DNA of 64,000 nt from Mycolicibacter heraklionensis (GTDB lineage: Bacteria; Actinomycetota; Actinomycetes; Mycobacteriales; Mycobacteriaceae). The translations under genes and the position numbers were made by a program. The notes under the pieces were generated by a model, which was not told the DNA's origin, searched no databases, and worked only from the letters and a program-made list of their open reading frames with translations. The stretch lies in the NCBI RefSeq assembly GCF_019645815.1, contig NZ_CP080997.1, positions 4,997,738 to 5,061,737 of the forward strand. The letters run 5' to 3'. This document shows, in pieces, positions 31,074 through 40,212 of the stretch (positions are counted from its first letter, which is position 1; each line of letters begins with the position of its first letter).

Positions 31074-31871
31074 ATGGCCCGACCCCTCCGCATCGCGGTG
31101 CAACTGCAGCCTCAGCACGCGGCGCACTACGGCGCGATCCGCGACGCGGTCCGGCGTTGTGAAGACGCCGGGGTCGACATCGCCTTCAACTGGGATCACT
31201 TCTTTCCGCTCTACGGCGACCGCGACGGACCGCACTTCGAGTGCTGGACCATGCTGGCCGCCTGGGCGGAGCAGACCTCGCGCATCGAGATCGGTGCGCT
31301 GGTGTCGTGCAACTCCTACCGCAACCCGGAGCTGCTCGCCGACATGGCCCGCACCGTCGACCACATTGGCGACGGCCGGCTGATCCTGGGCATCGGTTCG
31401 GGCTGGAAGCACCGGGACTACCGGGAATACGGCTACGAGTTCGGGACCGCAGGCAGCCGCCTCGACGACTTGGCCGGCGCACTGCCGCGAATCAAAAGCC
31501 GCCTGGCCCAGCTCAATCCACCGCCCACCCGCGCGATCCCGTTGCTGATCGGCGGCGGTGGCGAGCGCAAGACGCTGCGCCTCGTCGCCGAGCACGCCGA
31601 CATGTGGCACAGCTTCGCCGACGCCGACAGCTACCCGCACAAGGCCGCCGTGCTGGCGCAGCACTGCGCCGCAGTCGGCCGTGACCCCGCCACGATCGAG
31701 CACTCCGCGGCGCTGGGCGGCGACCAGACGCGCGGCAGCGTGGCCGAGTTGCTCGCCGAGGCCGACGCGTTGACCGGACTCGGGGTGAGCCTGCTGACCA
31801 TCGGCAGCACCGGCCCCGACTACGACCTGTCCGCCGCCGAGGCGCTGTGCCGATGGCGCGACCAGCAATAA
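31074..31871 (+). CDS. LLM-class F420-dependent oxidoreductase
   Basis: The 265-residue luciferase-like TIM barrel has NWDHFFPLYGD near the N-terminus, ARTVDHIGDGRLILGIGSGWK, YREYGYEFGT, and PLLIGGGGERKTLRLVAEHADMW. These are typical of F420-dependent oxidoreductases of the Rv0044c type. It reduces or oxidises an unknown substrate using coenzyme F420. It overlaps the start of the ABC gene by about 20 nt. Confidence 0.92.
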   Translation: MARPLRIAVQLQPQHAAHYGAIRDAVRRCEDAGVDIAFNWDHFFPLYGDRDGPHFECWTMLAAWAEQTSRIEIGALVSCNSYRNPELLADMARTVDHIGDGRLILGIGSGWKHRDYREYGYEFGTAGSRLDDLAGALPRIKSRLAQLNPPPTRAIPLLIGGGGERKTLRLVAEHADMWHSFADADSYPHKAAVLAQHCAAVGRDPATIEHSAALGGDQTRGSVAELLAEADALTGLGVSLLTIGSTGPDYDLSAAEALCRWRDQQ

Positions 31872-33634
31872 GGCTCGCGGCGTTCATCGCCACCTGCCTG
31901 ATCGTGTGCGGTCTGGCGGCGGTGCCGTCGGCCGGGGCCGCCCCGGACCTGTGCACCCCGCCCGGGGAGCAGGCCGCCGTCGCGCTGCCGGTCAAACTGG
32001 CCAACGCCAAGTGGCCACGCGAGGACAAATACACCACGGCGGGCGTCGAACCGCTCAGTTCGATTGATGTGACCAAGCTCGGGCTGGGCACCCCGGGTGT
32101 GCTGACGGTCGGCACGCTGACCGAAAGCCCGCCGACGAACTGCATCAACGCCAAAGGCCGCTACAGCGGGTTCGACAATGAACTGCTGCGGGCCATCGCC
32201 AAGAAACTGGGCCTACGAGTCCACTTCGTCGGCACCGACTTCTTCGGCCTGCTGGCCCAAGTGGAGTCGGGACGTTTCGACGTCGGGTCGGCATCGATCA
32301 ACGCCACCGACGAGCGGCGCCGCACCGTGGGTTTCACCAACGGCTACGACTTCGGCTACATGGCCCTGGTGGTCCCGGCCGGATCGGGAATCACCGGATA
32401 CGACTCCCTGACCAGCGGGCAGCGCATCGCGGTGGTACAGGGCACCGTCGAAGACGCCTACGTCGTCGACACCCTGGAAGTCGAACCGGTGCGGTTCCCC
32501 GACTCGATCACGCTGTACGCCAGCCTGAAAAGCCGCCAGGTGGATGCGTGGGTGGCGCCGTCGCTCACCGCACTGAACCTGCTGAAGCCCGGCGATCCGG
32601 CGCAGATCGTGAGCTATACCTTCAGCCCGGCCGGCTTCGAGGCCTACGCGGTGGCCAAGGGCAACCAGGCGCTGATCTCGGCGCTGAACTCCGGCCTGGA
32701 CGCGGTCATCGAAGACGGCACCTGGCCGCAGCTGTTCACCGACTGGGTGCCGCGGCCGTTGCCGCCGGACTGGCAGCCGGGTTCCAAGTCGGCGGCCACC
32801 CCGCATCTGCCGGACTTCGCCGCGATCGCGGCGCGGCATCACCGGCTCGAGTCAGAGCCGTACACGCCCAAATCCACGCTGGCGCAGCTCCGCGACTCCT
32901 TCTTCGACTGGCACTTGTACCGGCGCGCGCTGCCGGACCTGCTCAAGACCGGTCTGCCCAACACGCTGCTGCTGACGGTGAGCGGTGGCGCCATCGGCTT
33001 GGTGGCGGGGCTGGGCCTGGCCGTGGCCGGACTCTCGCGCACCCGATGGCTGCGCTGGCCGGCGCGGATCTACACCGACATCTTCCGGGGACTGCCCGAG
33101 GTGCTGATCATCCTGCTGATCGGCCTGGCGGTCGGGCCGCTGGTGGGCGGGCTAACACACAACAACCCGTACCCACTGGGGATCGCGGCGCTGGGGCTGA
33201 CCGCGGCGGCCTATATCGGGGAGATCTTGCGCTCGGGCATCCAGAGCGTGGAGTCCGGCCAGCTGGAGGCCTCGCGCGCACTGGGTTTCGGCTACCCGGC
33301 AGCCATGCGCCTGGTGGTGATCCCGCAGGGCATCCGGCGAGTACTGCCGGCGCTGGTCAACCAGTTCATCGCTCTGCTCAAAGCGTCGGCGCTGCTGTAC
33401 TTCCTCGGTCTGGTCGCCGGTCAGCGGGAGCTTTTCCAGGTGGGCCGCGACTTCAACGCCCAGACCGGCAGCCTCTCCCCCCTGGTGGCCGCCGGCGTCC
33501 TCTATCTGGCCCTGACCATCCCGCTGACACACCTGGTCAACTTCGTCGACCATCGGTTGCGGCGCGGCCGGCCCGCCGAAGCCGACGATTTCGTCGAGCT
33601 GAGCCCGGCGATCTCCAGTCAGGAGATGACGTGA
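31847..33634 (+). CDS. Fused substrate-binding protein/permease of a polar amino acid ABC importer
   Basis: The 595-residue protein starts with a signal peptide (LAAFIATCLIVCGLAAVPSAGA). A periplasmic-binding-protein family 3 domain follows (about 80-300; GVLTVGTLTESPPT, YSGFDNELLRAIAKKLGL, FGLLAQVESGRFDVGSASINAT). The C-terminal permease has several membrane helices and the EAA loop EASRALGFGYPAAMRLVVIPQGIRR. This is the GlnPQ-like fused architecture, importing glutamine, glutamate or a similar amino acid. The start is GTG 31847 or ATG 31853. GTGA coupling joins it to the ATPase gene. M. tuberculosis has no such importer at this locus. Confidence 0.9.
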   Translation: MPMARPAIRLAAFIATCLIVCGLAAVPSAGAAPDLCTPPGEQAAVALPVKLANAKWPREDKYTTAGVEPLSSIDVTKLGLGTPGVLTVGTLTESPPTNCINAKGRYSGFDNELLRAIAKKLGLRVHFVGTDFFGLLAQVESGRFDVGSASINATDERRRTVGFTNGYDFGYMALVVPAGSGITGYDSLTSGQRIAVVQGTVEDAYVVDTLEVEPVRFPDSITLYASLKSRQVDAWVAPSLTALNLLKPGDPAQIVSYTFSPAGFEAYAVAKGNQALISALNSGLDAVIEDGTWPQLFTDWVPRPLPPDWQPGSKSAATPHLPDFAAIAARHHRLESEPYTPKSTLAQLRDSFFDWHLYRRALPDLLKTGLPNTLLLTVSGGAIGLVAGLGLAVAGLSRTRWLRWPARIYTDIFRGLPEVLIILLIGLAVGPLVGGLTHNNPYPLGIAALGLTAAAYIGEILRSGIQSVESGQLEASRALGFGYPAAMRLVVIPQGIRRVLPALVNQFIALLKASALLYFLGLVAGQRELFQVGRDFNAQTGSLSPLVAAGVLYLALTIPLTHLVNFVDHRLRRGRPAEADDFVELSPAISSQEMT

Positions 33635-34377
33635 CAGCGCCGTCGGACCGCGAGCCGGTGTCGTTGGCGGCCAAGGGGATTCAGTTGTCCTTCGGCAAAC
33701 ATCAGGTGCTGCGCGGGGTCGACCTCGACGTGCCGGCGGGCGCCACCGCCGCGGTGATCGGTCCCTCCGGCTCGGGTAAGTCGACGATGCTGCGCACCTT
33801 GAACCGGCTCCACGAACCCGACGCAGGCGATGTCCTGCTGGGTGGCCGGTCGGTGCTGGCCGACGATCCCGACGAGCTGCGCCAGCGGATCGGGATGGTG
33901 TTCCAGCATTTCAATCTGTTCCCGCACCGCAGCGTGCTGGACAACATCACGCTGGCTCCGCGCAAGCTGCGCGGGATGTCCGACGACGCGGCCCGCGAGC
34001 TCGCGCTGGGCCTGCTGGACCGCGTCGGGCTGAAGAACAAGGCCGCCTCGCGCCCGTCGGCGCTCTCCGGCGGCCAGCAACAACGGGTGGCGATCGCCCG
34101 GGCGCTGGCGATGCAGCCGCAGGTGATGCTTTTCGACGAGGCCACCTCGGCGCTGGACCCGGAGTTGGTCAAGGGGATCCTGGCGTTGATCGCCGAACTC
34201 GGCGCCGACGGCATGACGATGGTCGTGGTCACCCATGAGATGGGCTTCGCCCGCTCCGCGTCGGACACGGTGGTCTTCATGGACCGGGGCAGGGTCGTGG
34301 AGTCCGGGCCGCCGGATCAGCTGTTCGACAACGCAGCGACGGAGCGGCTGCAGAAGTTCCTGTCCCAAGTGTTGTGA
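33631..34377 (+). CDS. Polar amino acid ABC transporter ATP-binding protein
   Basis: The 248-residue ATPase has Walker A GPSGSGKST (44-52), the Q-loop GMVFQHFNLFPHRSVLDN, the signature SALSGGQQQRVAIARALA, Walker B VMLFDEATSALDPE and the H-loop VVVTHEMGFA. It is the GlnQ-like partner of the preceding fused gene, with a 4-nt GTGA overlap and CAGGAG upstream. The two genes form a complete importer. Confidence 0.95.
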   Translation: MTAPSDREPVSLAAKGIQLSFGKHQVLRGVDLDVPAGATAAVIGPSGSGKSTMLRTLNRLHEPDAGDVLLGGRSVLADDPDELRQRIGMVFQHFNLFPHRSVLDNITLAPRKLRGMSDDAARELALGLLDRVGLKNKAASRPSALSGGQQQRVAIARALAMQPQVMLFDEATSALDPELVKGILALIAELGADGMTMVVVTHEMGFARSASDTVVFMDRGRVVESGPPDQLFDNAATERLQKFLSQVL

Positions 34378-34421
34378 CAGCAACCTTCGCAGACCTATCA
34401 CCCCTCGTGGGAACCGCCGGT

Positions 34422-34427
34422 TAGACT
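34422..34427 (+). promoter_or_regulatory. Candidate leaderless -10 box of the MarR gene
   Basis: TAGACT ends 8 nt before the ATG at 34436. It fits the TANNNT pattern seen before other leaderless genes here. Confidence 0.45.
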
Positions 34428-34435
34428 GGCGAACT

Positions 34436-34948
34436 ATGACGGAGAGCACTGCCGATACGCCGCAGGTGACGGCGATCGCGGAAGGCTTGCACCGCTCGCT
34501 GTCCAAACTCTTTTCGATACTGCGGCGCGGCGACATCAGCAGAGGCACGCCGACCGGCGAGTTGACCCTGGCTCAGCTGTCGATCCTGATCACGCTGCTG
34601 GACCGCGGCCCCATCCGCATGACCGAGCTGGCCGCTCACGAACGGGTCCGCACCCCCACCACCACGGTGGCGATCCGCCGCCTGGAGAAGATCGGCCTGG
34701 TCAAGCGCAGCCGGGATCCGTCCGATCTGCGGGCGGTGCTGGTTGACATCACCCCCGAAGGCCTGGCCAGCCACCGCGAGTCGCTGGCAAACCGGCACGC
34801 CGCGCTGGCGGCGATGCTGAGCAAGCTCAGCCAGGAAGACCTGGACACCCTGACCCGGGCGCTGGAACCGCTGGAGCGGCTGGCCACCTGCGACGGGGTC
34901 GAGGCCGCCGCTGACGACGGGGCGGGCTGCCCCCTGGACTGCGGTTGA
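34436..34948 (+). CDS. MarR-family transcriptional regulator (Rv0042c-like)
   Basis: The 170-residue protein has a MarR winged helix: LTLAQLSILITLLDRGPIRMTELA, then VRTPTTTVAIRRLEKIGLVKRSRD and RAVLVDITPEGL. It ends in a Cys-containing tail (CDGVEAAADDGAGCPLDCG) with three cysteines that might sense oxidants or metal. It overlaps the SDR gene by 1 nt (TGATG), so that gene is its likely co-transcribed partner. Confidence 0.9.
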   Translation: MTESTADTPQVTAIAEGLHRSLSKLFSILRRGDISRGTPTGELTLAQLSILITLLDRGPIRMTELAAHERVRTPTTTVAIRRLEKIGLVKRSRDPSDLRAVLVDITPEGLASHRESLANRHAALAAMLSKLSQEDLDTLTRALEPLERLATCDGVEAAADDGAGCPLDCG

Positions 34949-35613
34949 TGCCGACCGCGCTGATCACCGGAGCCGGCGGCGGGATCGGTTCGGCGATAGC
35001 GGAGGCGCTGGCGCCCACCCACACGCTGTTGCTGGCCGGCCGGCCGTCAGCGCGTCTGGACGCGGTGGCGCAGCGGCTCGGCGCCACCACCTGGCCGCTT
35101 GACCTCGCCGACGCCGACGGGATCGAGGCGGCCACCGAGATCGTCGACGAACTCGACGTGCTGGTGCACAACGCCGGGGTGATGCTGCCCGGGGCGGCCG
35201 GAGAGTCCTATATCGAAGAGTGGCGGGCCACTTTCGAAGTGAACGTGTTCGGTGCGGTGGCCCTGACTCTGGCGCTGCTGCCTGCGTTGCGGGCGGCCCG
35301 CGGTCAGGTGGTCTTCATCAACTCCGGTGCCGGGCAACGGGTCTCTGCGGGCATGGCGTCGTATTCGGCGAGCAAGTTCGCGCTTCGGGCGTTCGCCGAT
35401 TCCTTGCGCAGTGACGAGCCTGCGCTGCGGGTCACCACGGTCTACCCCGGCCGGGTCGACACCGACATGCAGCACGACCTGGTGGCCTATGAGGGCGGCG
35501 AGTACGACCCCGGCCGCTTCCTGCGTCCCGCCACCGTCGCCGAAGTGGTGGCCGCCGCGATACGCACGCCGGCCGACGCGCAGCTGCAGGAAGTGGTGAT
35601 CCGGCCGCGCTGA
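34948..35613 (+). CDS. SDR-family NAD(P)-dependent oxidoreductase
   Basis: This 221-residue short-chain dehydrogenase has TGAGGGIG (7-14) for cofactor binding, HNAGV, and the catalytic Ser126, Tyr139 and Lys143 (YSASK). AGRPSARLDA after strand 2 favours NADPH. The substrate is unknown. It is coupled to the MarR gene and convergent with leuS across a large terminator. Confidence 0.92.
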   Translation: MPTALITGAGGGIGSAIAEALAPTHTLLLAGRPSARLDAVAQRLGATTWPLDLADADGIEAATEIVDELDVLVHNAGVMLPGAAGESYIEEWRATFEVNVFGAVALTLALLPALRAARGQVVFINSGAGQRVSAGMASYSASKFALRAFADSLRSDEPALRVTTVYPGRVDTDMQHDLVAYEGGEYDPGRFLRPATVAEVVAAAIRTPADAQLQEVVIRPR

Positions 35614-35629
35614 CCTTCCCCCTTCCCTC

Positions 35630-35689
35630 GCGAACAGACGCGAAAGCCCCCTTCTGCTGGTGAAAAAGGGGGCTTTCGCGTCTGTTCGC
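35630..35689. terminator. Bidirectional terminator with a perfect 24-bp stem
   Basis: Positions 35630-35653 are the exact inverted complement of 35666-35689, with a 12-nt loop. The inner stem (AAGCCCCCTT / AAGGGGGCTT) is a typical intrinsic terminator. The outer GCGAACAGACGCG extension makes it unusually long. It separates the convergent SDR and leuS genes and should serve both. Confidence 0.9.
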
Positions 35690-35702
35690 CGGGATGGCCT
35701 TG

Positions 35703-38579
35703 TCACACCACCAGATTCACCAACCGTCCGGGCACCACGATCACCTTCTTCGGGGTGGCACCGGACAGGAACGCCTGCACCTTCTCGTCGGCCAGGGCGG
35801 CGGCCTTGATCGCCTCGTCGTTCGCGTCGGTGGGCACCGTGACCAGCCCGCGCTTCTTGCCGTTGACCTGTACCGGGTAGTCGACGGTGTCGGTCACCAG
35901 GTAGGCCGGGTCGGCCACCGGGAACGGTCCGTGTGCCAACGAGGAGTCGTGGCCGAGTCGACGCCACAGTTCCTCCGCCAGGTGCGGCGCCAGCGGTGCG
36001 AGCATCAGCGCCAGCGGCTCCACGGCCGCGCGCGGAACCCCGTCGCGGTGCTCCTTGGTGAGGTGGTTGGTGTACTCGATCAGCTTGGCGGCTGCGGTGT
36101 TGTTGCGCAGCGCCGCATAGTCTTCCGACACTCCGACGATGGTGCGGTGCAGCAGCCGCAGTGTCTCGGTGTCGGGCTCGCCGTCGAGCACCCGAGTCTC
36201 GCCGGTTTCCTCGTCGACGACCAGCCGCCATACCCGCTGCAGAAAACGATGTGCGCCGACCACGTCCTTGGTGGCCCACGGCCGCGACATCTCCAACGGG
36301 CCCATCGACATCTCGTAAACCCGCAGGGTGTCGGCGCCGTAGCTGTCGCAGATCTCGTCGGGCGACACCGAATTCTTCAGGCTCTTACCCATTTTGCCGT
36401 ATTCGGCGAAGATTTCCGTGTCGCCGTCCGCGCCCGGGAGGTAGAACTTTCCGTCGCGTTCCACGACATCGGCGGCCGGCACGTAAGACCCCCGGGAGTC
36501 GGTGTAGGCGGCGGCCTGGATGTAGCCCTGGTTGACCAGGCGACGGTAGGGCTCGCGCGAGCTGACGTGCCCCAGGTCGTAGAGCACCTTGTGCCAGAAG
36601 CGGCAGTACAGCAGGTGCAGCACCGCGTGCTCGACGCCACCGACGTAGACGTCCACGCCGCCCGGATCGTCGGGTCCGTGCTCGGCCGGCCGTGGACCCA
36701 TCCAATACGCCTCGTTCTCGGGGGCGCAGAACTGTTCGGCGTTGTGCGGGTCGGCGTAGCGCAACTCGTACCAGGAGCTACCGGCCCACTGCGGCATGAC
36801 ATTGGTGTCGCGGGTGTAGGACTGTAGGCCGTCGCCGAGGTCCAGGTCGACATGCACCCAGTCGGTCGCCTTGGCCAACGGCGGCGAGGGTTCACTGTCC
36901 GCGTCGTCGGGGTCGAACAGCACCGGCGAGTAGTCCCCGACGTCGGGCAGCTCGACCGGCAGCGCCGCGGAGTCCAGGGCGTGCGGGCGCCCGTCGCTGT
37001 CGTAGACGATCGGGAACGGCTCGCCCCAGTACCGCTGCCGGGCGAAAAGCCAGTCCCGCAACTTGTATTCGATGCGCGCCCAGCCGCGGCCCTGCGCCTC
37101 CAGCCGCTGCGTCATGGCCTTCTTGGCGTCGGAGACGGTCATGCCGTCCAGCGGGCCGGAATTGACCAGCGTGCCGTCGCCTGCGTAGGCGGCTTCCGAA
37201 ATATCACCGCCGGCAATGACTTCCACCACCGGCAAGCCGAACTCGGCGGCGAACTCCCAGTCTCGCTGATCGTGTCCGGGAACCGCCATGATGGCGCCGG
37301 TGCCGTAACCGGCCAGCACATAGTCGGCGATGAAGATCGGCACCCGTTGCCCGTTGGCCGGGTTGGTGGCGTAACTACCCAGGAACACACCGGTTTTGGT
37401 CTTGTTCTCTTGGCGCTCCAGGTCGGATTTCGCCCCGATCGCCTTGCGGTAGTCGGCGACGGCCGCCGCCGGGGTGGCGGCTCCGAAGGTCCAGCGCCCG
37501 TCCACCCCGTCCGGCCACTCGGCGGCGGTCAGCCCGTCGACCAGCTCATGCTCGGGTGCCAGCACCAGGTAGCTGGCGCCGAAGAGCGTGTCCGGGCGGG
37601 TGGTGAACACCTCGATGTCCACCGTGGAACCGTCGGTGGTGGCCGCGCCGAACAACGCCGCCGCGCCGGTGGAGCGTCCGATCCAGTTGCGCTGCATGGT
37701 CTTGACCTTCTCCGGCCAGTCCAGCAGGTCGAGGTCGTCGAGCAGTCGGTCGGAGTACGCCGTGATCCGCATCATCCACTGCCGCAACCGCTTCCGGAAC
37801 ACCGGGAAATTGCCGCGGTCGCTTCGCCCATCAGCGGTGACCTCTTCGTTGGCCAATACGGTGCCCAGCCCCGGACACCAGTTGACCATCGAGTCGGAGC
37901 GGTAGACCAGCCGGTGGCCGTCGATGACGTCGGCGCGCTCACCGGCCGACAGTTGCGCCCAGTCCCGGCCGTCGTCCAGAGTGCGTGCGCGCGCGTCGAA
38001 TTCGGCGATCAGCTCGCCGATCGGGCGGGCCTTGTTCGCGCTCGTGTCGAACCAGGCGTTGTAGATCTGCAGGAAGATCCATTGCGTCCACTTGTAGAAG
38101 TCGACGTCGGTGGTGGAGAAGCTGCGCCGGCTGTCGTGACCGAGTCCGAGGCGCCGCAGTTGCCGGCGGAAGTTCTCGATGTTGGCCTCGGTGCGGATGC
38201 GCGGGTGGGTGCCGGTCTGCACGGCGTATTGCTCGGCGGGCAGGCCGAACGCGTCGAAGCCCAGGGCGTGCAGCACGTTGTGGCCGGTCATCCGGAAGTA
38301 GCGGGCATAGACGTCGGTGGCGATGTAGCCCAGCGGGTGCCCGACGTGCAGGCCGTCACCGGACGGGTAGGGGAACATGTCCTGGACGAACATCTTGTCG
38401 GCGGGCACCGCCGAACCGTCCGTCGGTGCGAGCGAGCCGACCGGGTTGGCGACGTTGAAGGTCCCCGCCTGCTCCCAGTGCTGCTGCCAGGTGTCTTCGA
38501 TACGCCCGGCCAGCGTCGCGTTGTAGCGGTGCCGGGGTGCCTGGTCGCTGGATCCCTGGGTGGTCGGGGCTTCGTTCAC
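35703..38579 (-). CDS. leuS: Leucyl-tRNA synthetase
   Basis: The 958-residue class I synthetase charges tRNA-Leu. The HIGH-type motif is HVGHPLGY after FPYPSGDGL. The CP1 editing domain contains EVFTTRPDTLFGASYLVLAPEH and YGTGAIMAVPGHDQRDWEFA. The KMSKS-type motif is KMGKSLKNSVSP. The C-terminal domain ends VVPGRLVNLVV. The GTG at 38579 matches the length expected from M. tuberculosis LeuS; the RBS is weak (TTGAG). It is divergent from mtc28, 183 bp apart. Confidence 0.97.
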   Translation of the reverse strand: MNEAPTTQGSSDQAPRHRYNATLAGRIEDTWQQHWEQAGTFNVANPVGSLAPTDGSAVPADKMFVQDMFPYPSGDGLHVGHPLGYIATDVYARYFRMTGHNVLHALGFDAFGLPAEQYAVQTGTHPRIRTEANIENFRRQLRRLGLGHDSRRSFSTTDVDFYKWTQWIFLQIYNAWFDTSANKARPIGELIAEFDARARTLDDGRDWAQLSAGERADVIDGHRLVYRSDSMVNWCPGLGTVLANEEVTADGRSDRGNFPVFRKRLRQWMMRITAYSDRLLDDLDLLDWPEKVKTMQRNWIGRSTGAAALFGAATTDGSTVDIEVFTTRPDTLFGASYLVLAPEHELVDGLTAAEWPDGVDGRWTFGAATPAAAVADYRKAIGAKSDLERQENKTKTGVFLGSYATNPANGQRVPIFIADYVLAGYGTGAIMAVPGHDQRDWEFAAEFGLPVVEVIAGGDISEAAYAGDGTLVNSGPLDGMTVSDAKKAMTQRLEAQGRGWARIEYKLRDWLFARQRYWGEPFPIVYDSDGRPHALDSAALPVELPDVGDYSPVLFDPDDADSEPSPPLAKATDWVHVDLDLGDGLQSYTRDTNVMPQWAGSSWYELRYADPHNAEQFCAPENEAYWMGPRPAEHGPDDPGGVDVYVGGVEHAVLHLLYCRFWHKVLYDLGHVSSREPYRRLVNQGYIQAAAYTDSRGSYVPAADVVERDGKFYLPGADGDTEIFAEYGKMGKSLKNSVSPDEICDSYGADTLRVYEMSMGPLEMSRPWATKDVVGAHRFLQRVWRLVVDEETGETRVLDGEPDTETLRLLHRTIVGVSEDYAALRNNTAAAKLIEYTNHLTKEHRDGVPRAAVEPLALMLAPLAPHLAEELWRRLGHDSSLAHGPFPVADPAYLVTDTVDYPVQVNGKKRGLVTVPTDANDEAIKAAALADEKVQAFLSGATPKKVIVVPGRLVNLVV

Positions 38580-38762
38580 CTCAACAGGGTAAGGGGCGGC
38601 GTTTCCCGGTCTGATCGCCACAGCTTGGTATCGGTTGGATTGCGACCCGGTGAGGGCTTCGTTCCAGGTCGGTTGCAGCCCTGGCGACGCTGCCGGCACC
38701 TGGCTACCGTCATTTCACGGCCAGGGCATCGCTGCCCGGCCCGCCCCGGAAGGACCCTGGAG

Positions 38763-39710
38763 ATGACGAACACCGCGCCCCGTTGGCGACTCCTTTTCGG
38801 CTGCGCCGCAGTCATGGCGGCCGGCCTGGCAGGTATTCCCGCCGTGGCGGCTGATCCGCTGGTCCCGGTGCAGCCGAACCCCTATGCCCCACCCGCCCAG
38901 GCGGCGGGGGCGCCGGTGACCGGGCCACTGGCGGCAGCGCCGCGCCCGGCGGCTCCGGCGCCCGCGGTCCCAGCTCCCGCGGGCGTACCGGCCGCTCCGG
39001 GTGCCGTAGCGCCGCCCGCGCCGCCGAGCGGTCTGGTGCCGGCGACCTCAGGCACCCTGCGCGACTACTTCGCCGCCAAGAAGGTGCAGTTGGAACCGCA
39101 ACAGCCCGCCGGATTCGACGCGTTCAACATCACCTTGCCGATGCCGGCGGGGTGGTCCCACGTTCCCGACCCGAACGTCCCCGACGCGTTCGCCGTGATC
39201 GCCGACCGGCGCAGTGGGTCGCTCTACACCCCCAACGCCCAAGTGGTGGTCTACCGGCTGGTTGGGCAGTTCGACCCGAAAGAAGCGATCACGCACGGGT
39301 TCGTCGACAGCCAGTCGCTGCTGGCCTGGCAGACCACCAACGCCTCCCTGGACGACTTCAACGGATTCCCGTCCTCGATCATCGAGGGGACCTATCGCGA
39401 TGCCGACATGACGCTGAACACGTCGCGGCGCCACGTGATCGTGCCGACGGAGGACGCGGCCTACCTGGTGTCGCTGACCGTGACCACCGGGGCAGGTCGC
39501 GCGATCGGTGCCGCCCCGGCGACCGACGGGATCATCAACGGCTTCCGCGTCGAGCGCCCCGGTACGAACCCGCCGCCCCCCGCCCCGAGCGGTCCGGTGC
39601 AGTCGGGCACGGTGCGGCACCAGGTGGGGACCGCCCCGCCGCCGCTCGACGCCCCCCACCCTCCGGTGGAGTCGGGCGTCATCCGGCACCAGGTGGGCAC
39701 CACGGGCTGA
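38763..39710 (+). CDS. mtc28: Secreted proline-rich antigen of the LpqN/Mtc28 family
   Basis: The 315-residue protein has a signal peptide (RWRLLFGCAAVMAAGLAGIPAVAA). A Pro/Ala-rich stretch spans about 31-95. An LpqN-type domain follows (FDAFNITLPMPAGWSHVPDPNVPDAFAVIADRR). The C-terminus carries two copies of the motif VxSGxxRHQVGT. It corresponds to Rv0040c, a secreted antigen of unknown function. The ATG at 38763 follows CCTGGAG. Confidence 0.92.
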   Translation: MTNTAPRWRLLFGCAAVMAAGLAGIPAVAADPLVPVQPNPYAPPAQAAGAPVTGPLAAAPRPAAPAPAVPAPAGVPAAPGAVAPPAPPSGLVPATSGTLRDYFAAKKVQLEPQQPAGFDAFNITLPMPAGWSHVPDPNVPDAFAVIADRRSGSLYTPNAQVVVYRLVGQFDPKEAITHGFVDSQSLLAWQTTNASLDDFNGFPSSIIEGTYRDADMTLNTSRRHVIVPTEDAAYLVSLTVTTGAGRAIGAAPATDGIINGFRVERPGTNPPPPAPSGPVQSGTVRHQVGTAPPPLDAPHPPVESGVIRHQVGTTG

Positions 39711-39734
39711 CCGCCCGGCTCGTATTGTGGACCC

Positions 39735-40184
39735 ATGCTGATCATGGGTGTGTTGTGCCTGGTTGCGGCGGCGGTGTCGCTGGTGTTCGGGGTTCGGACG
39801 CTGGTGCGCCCGCTCACCGGTGACCCCGAGCAGCTGGTGCTGCGGGCTGTCGCGCCCGCCCAGGTAGCCGTCGGGGTGATCCTGGGGGCGGGCGGTGCAC
39901 TGGTGCTGGCCGGCCCGTCGTCGATGGCACTGCTGGCGCTGATCATCTCGATCACCGGGGCGCTCGCCACCCTCGCCGCCGGAGCCTGGCAGGGCGCCCG
40001 CTACGCGGCACGCCTGTCTGCTCAGGCCGGCGCGGCAGCCGACGCCGGCTGTTGCGGGTCGGGCTGCGGCTGCGGCGACAGCGCGCCCGTCGAGGAGGCG
40101 GGTTGTGGAGCGGGCTGTGGCTGCGGCGACGCCGCGCCGACGGAGCCGGCCTCCGGGTGCGGCAGCGGCTGCGGCTGTTCCTGA
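39735..40184 (+). CDS. Membrane protein with Cys-rich tail (Rv0039c-like)
   Basis: The 149-residue protein has three hydrophobic segments (about 3-20, 42-60 and 64-86). A cytoplasmic or external tail follows with ten cysteines between residues 106 and 148. The tail repeats the pattern CGxGCGCG three times, with DxAPxE spacers. The N-terminal part matches the small membrane protein next to mtc28 in mycobacteria; the Cys tail resembles a metal-binding or redox-active peptide. The start ATG 39735 has TATTGT 6 nt upstream, a leaderless signal. Confidence 0.8.
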   Translation: MLIMGVLCLVAAAVSLVFGVRTLVRPLTGDPEQLVLRAVAPAQVAVGVILGAGGALVLAGPSSMALLALIISITGALATLAAGAWQGARYAARLSAQAGAAADAGCCGSGCGCGDSAPVEEAGCGAGCGCGDAAPTEPASGCGSGCGCS

Positions 40185-40212
40185 AGCGTTTCGAGCGGCG
40201 CTGGCCGCCGGC

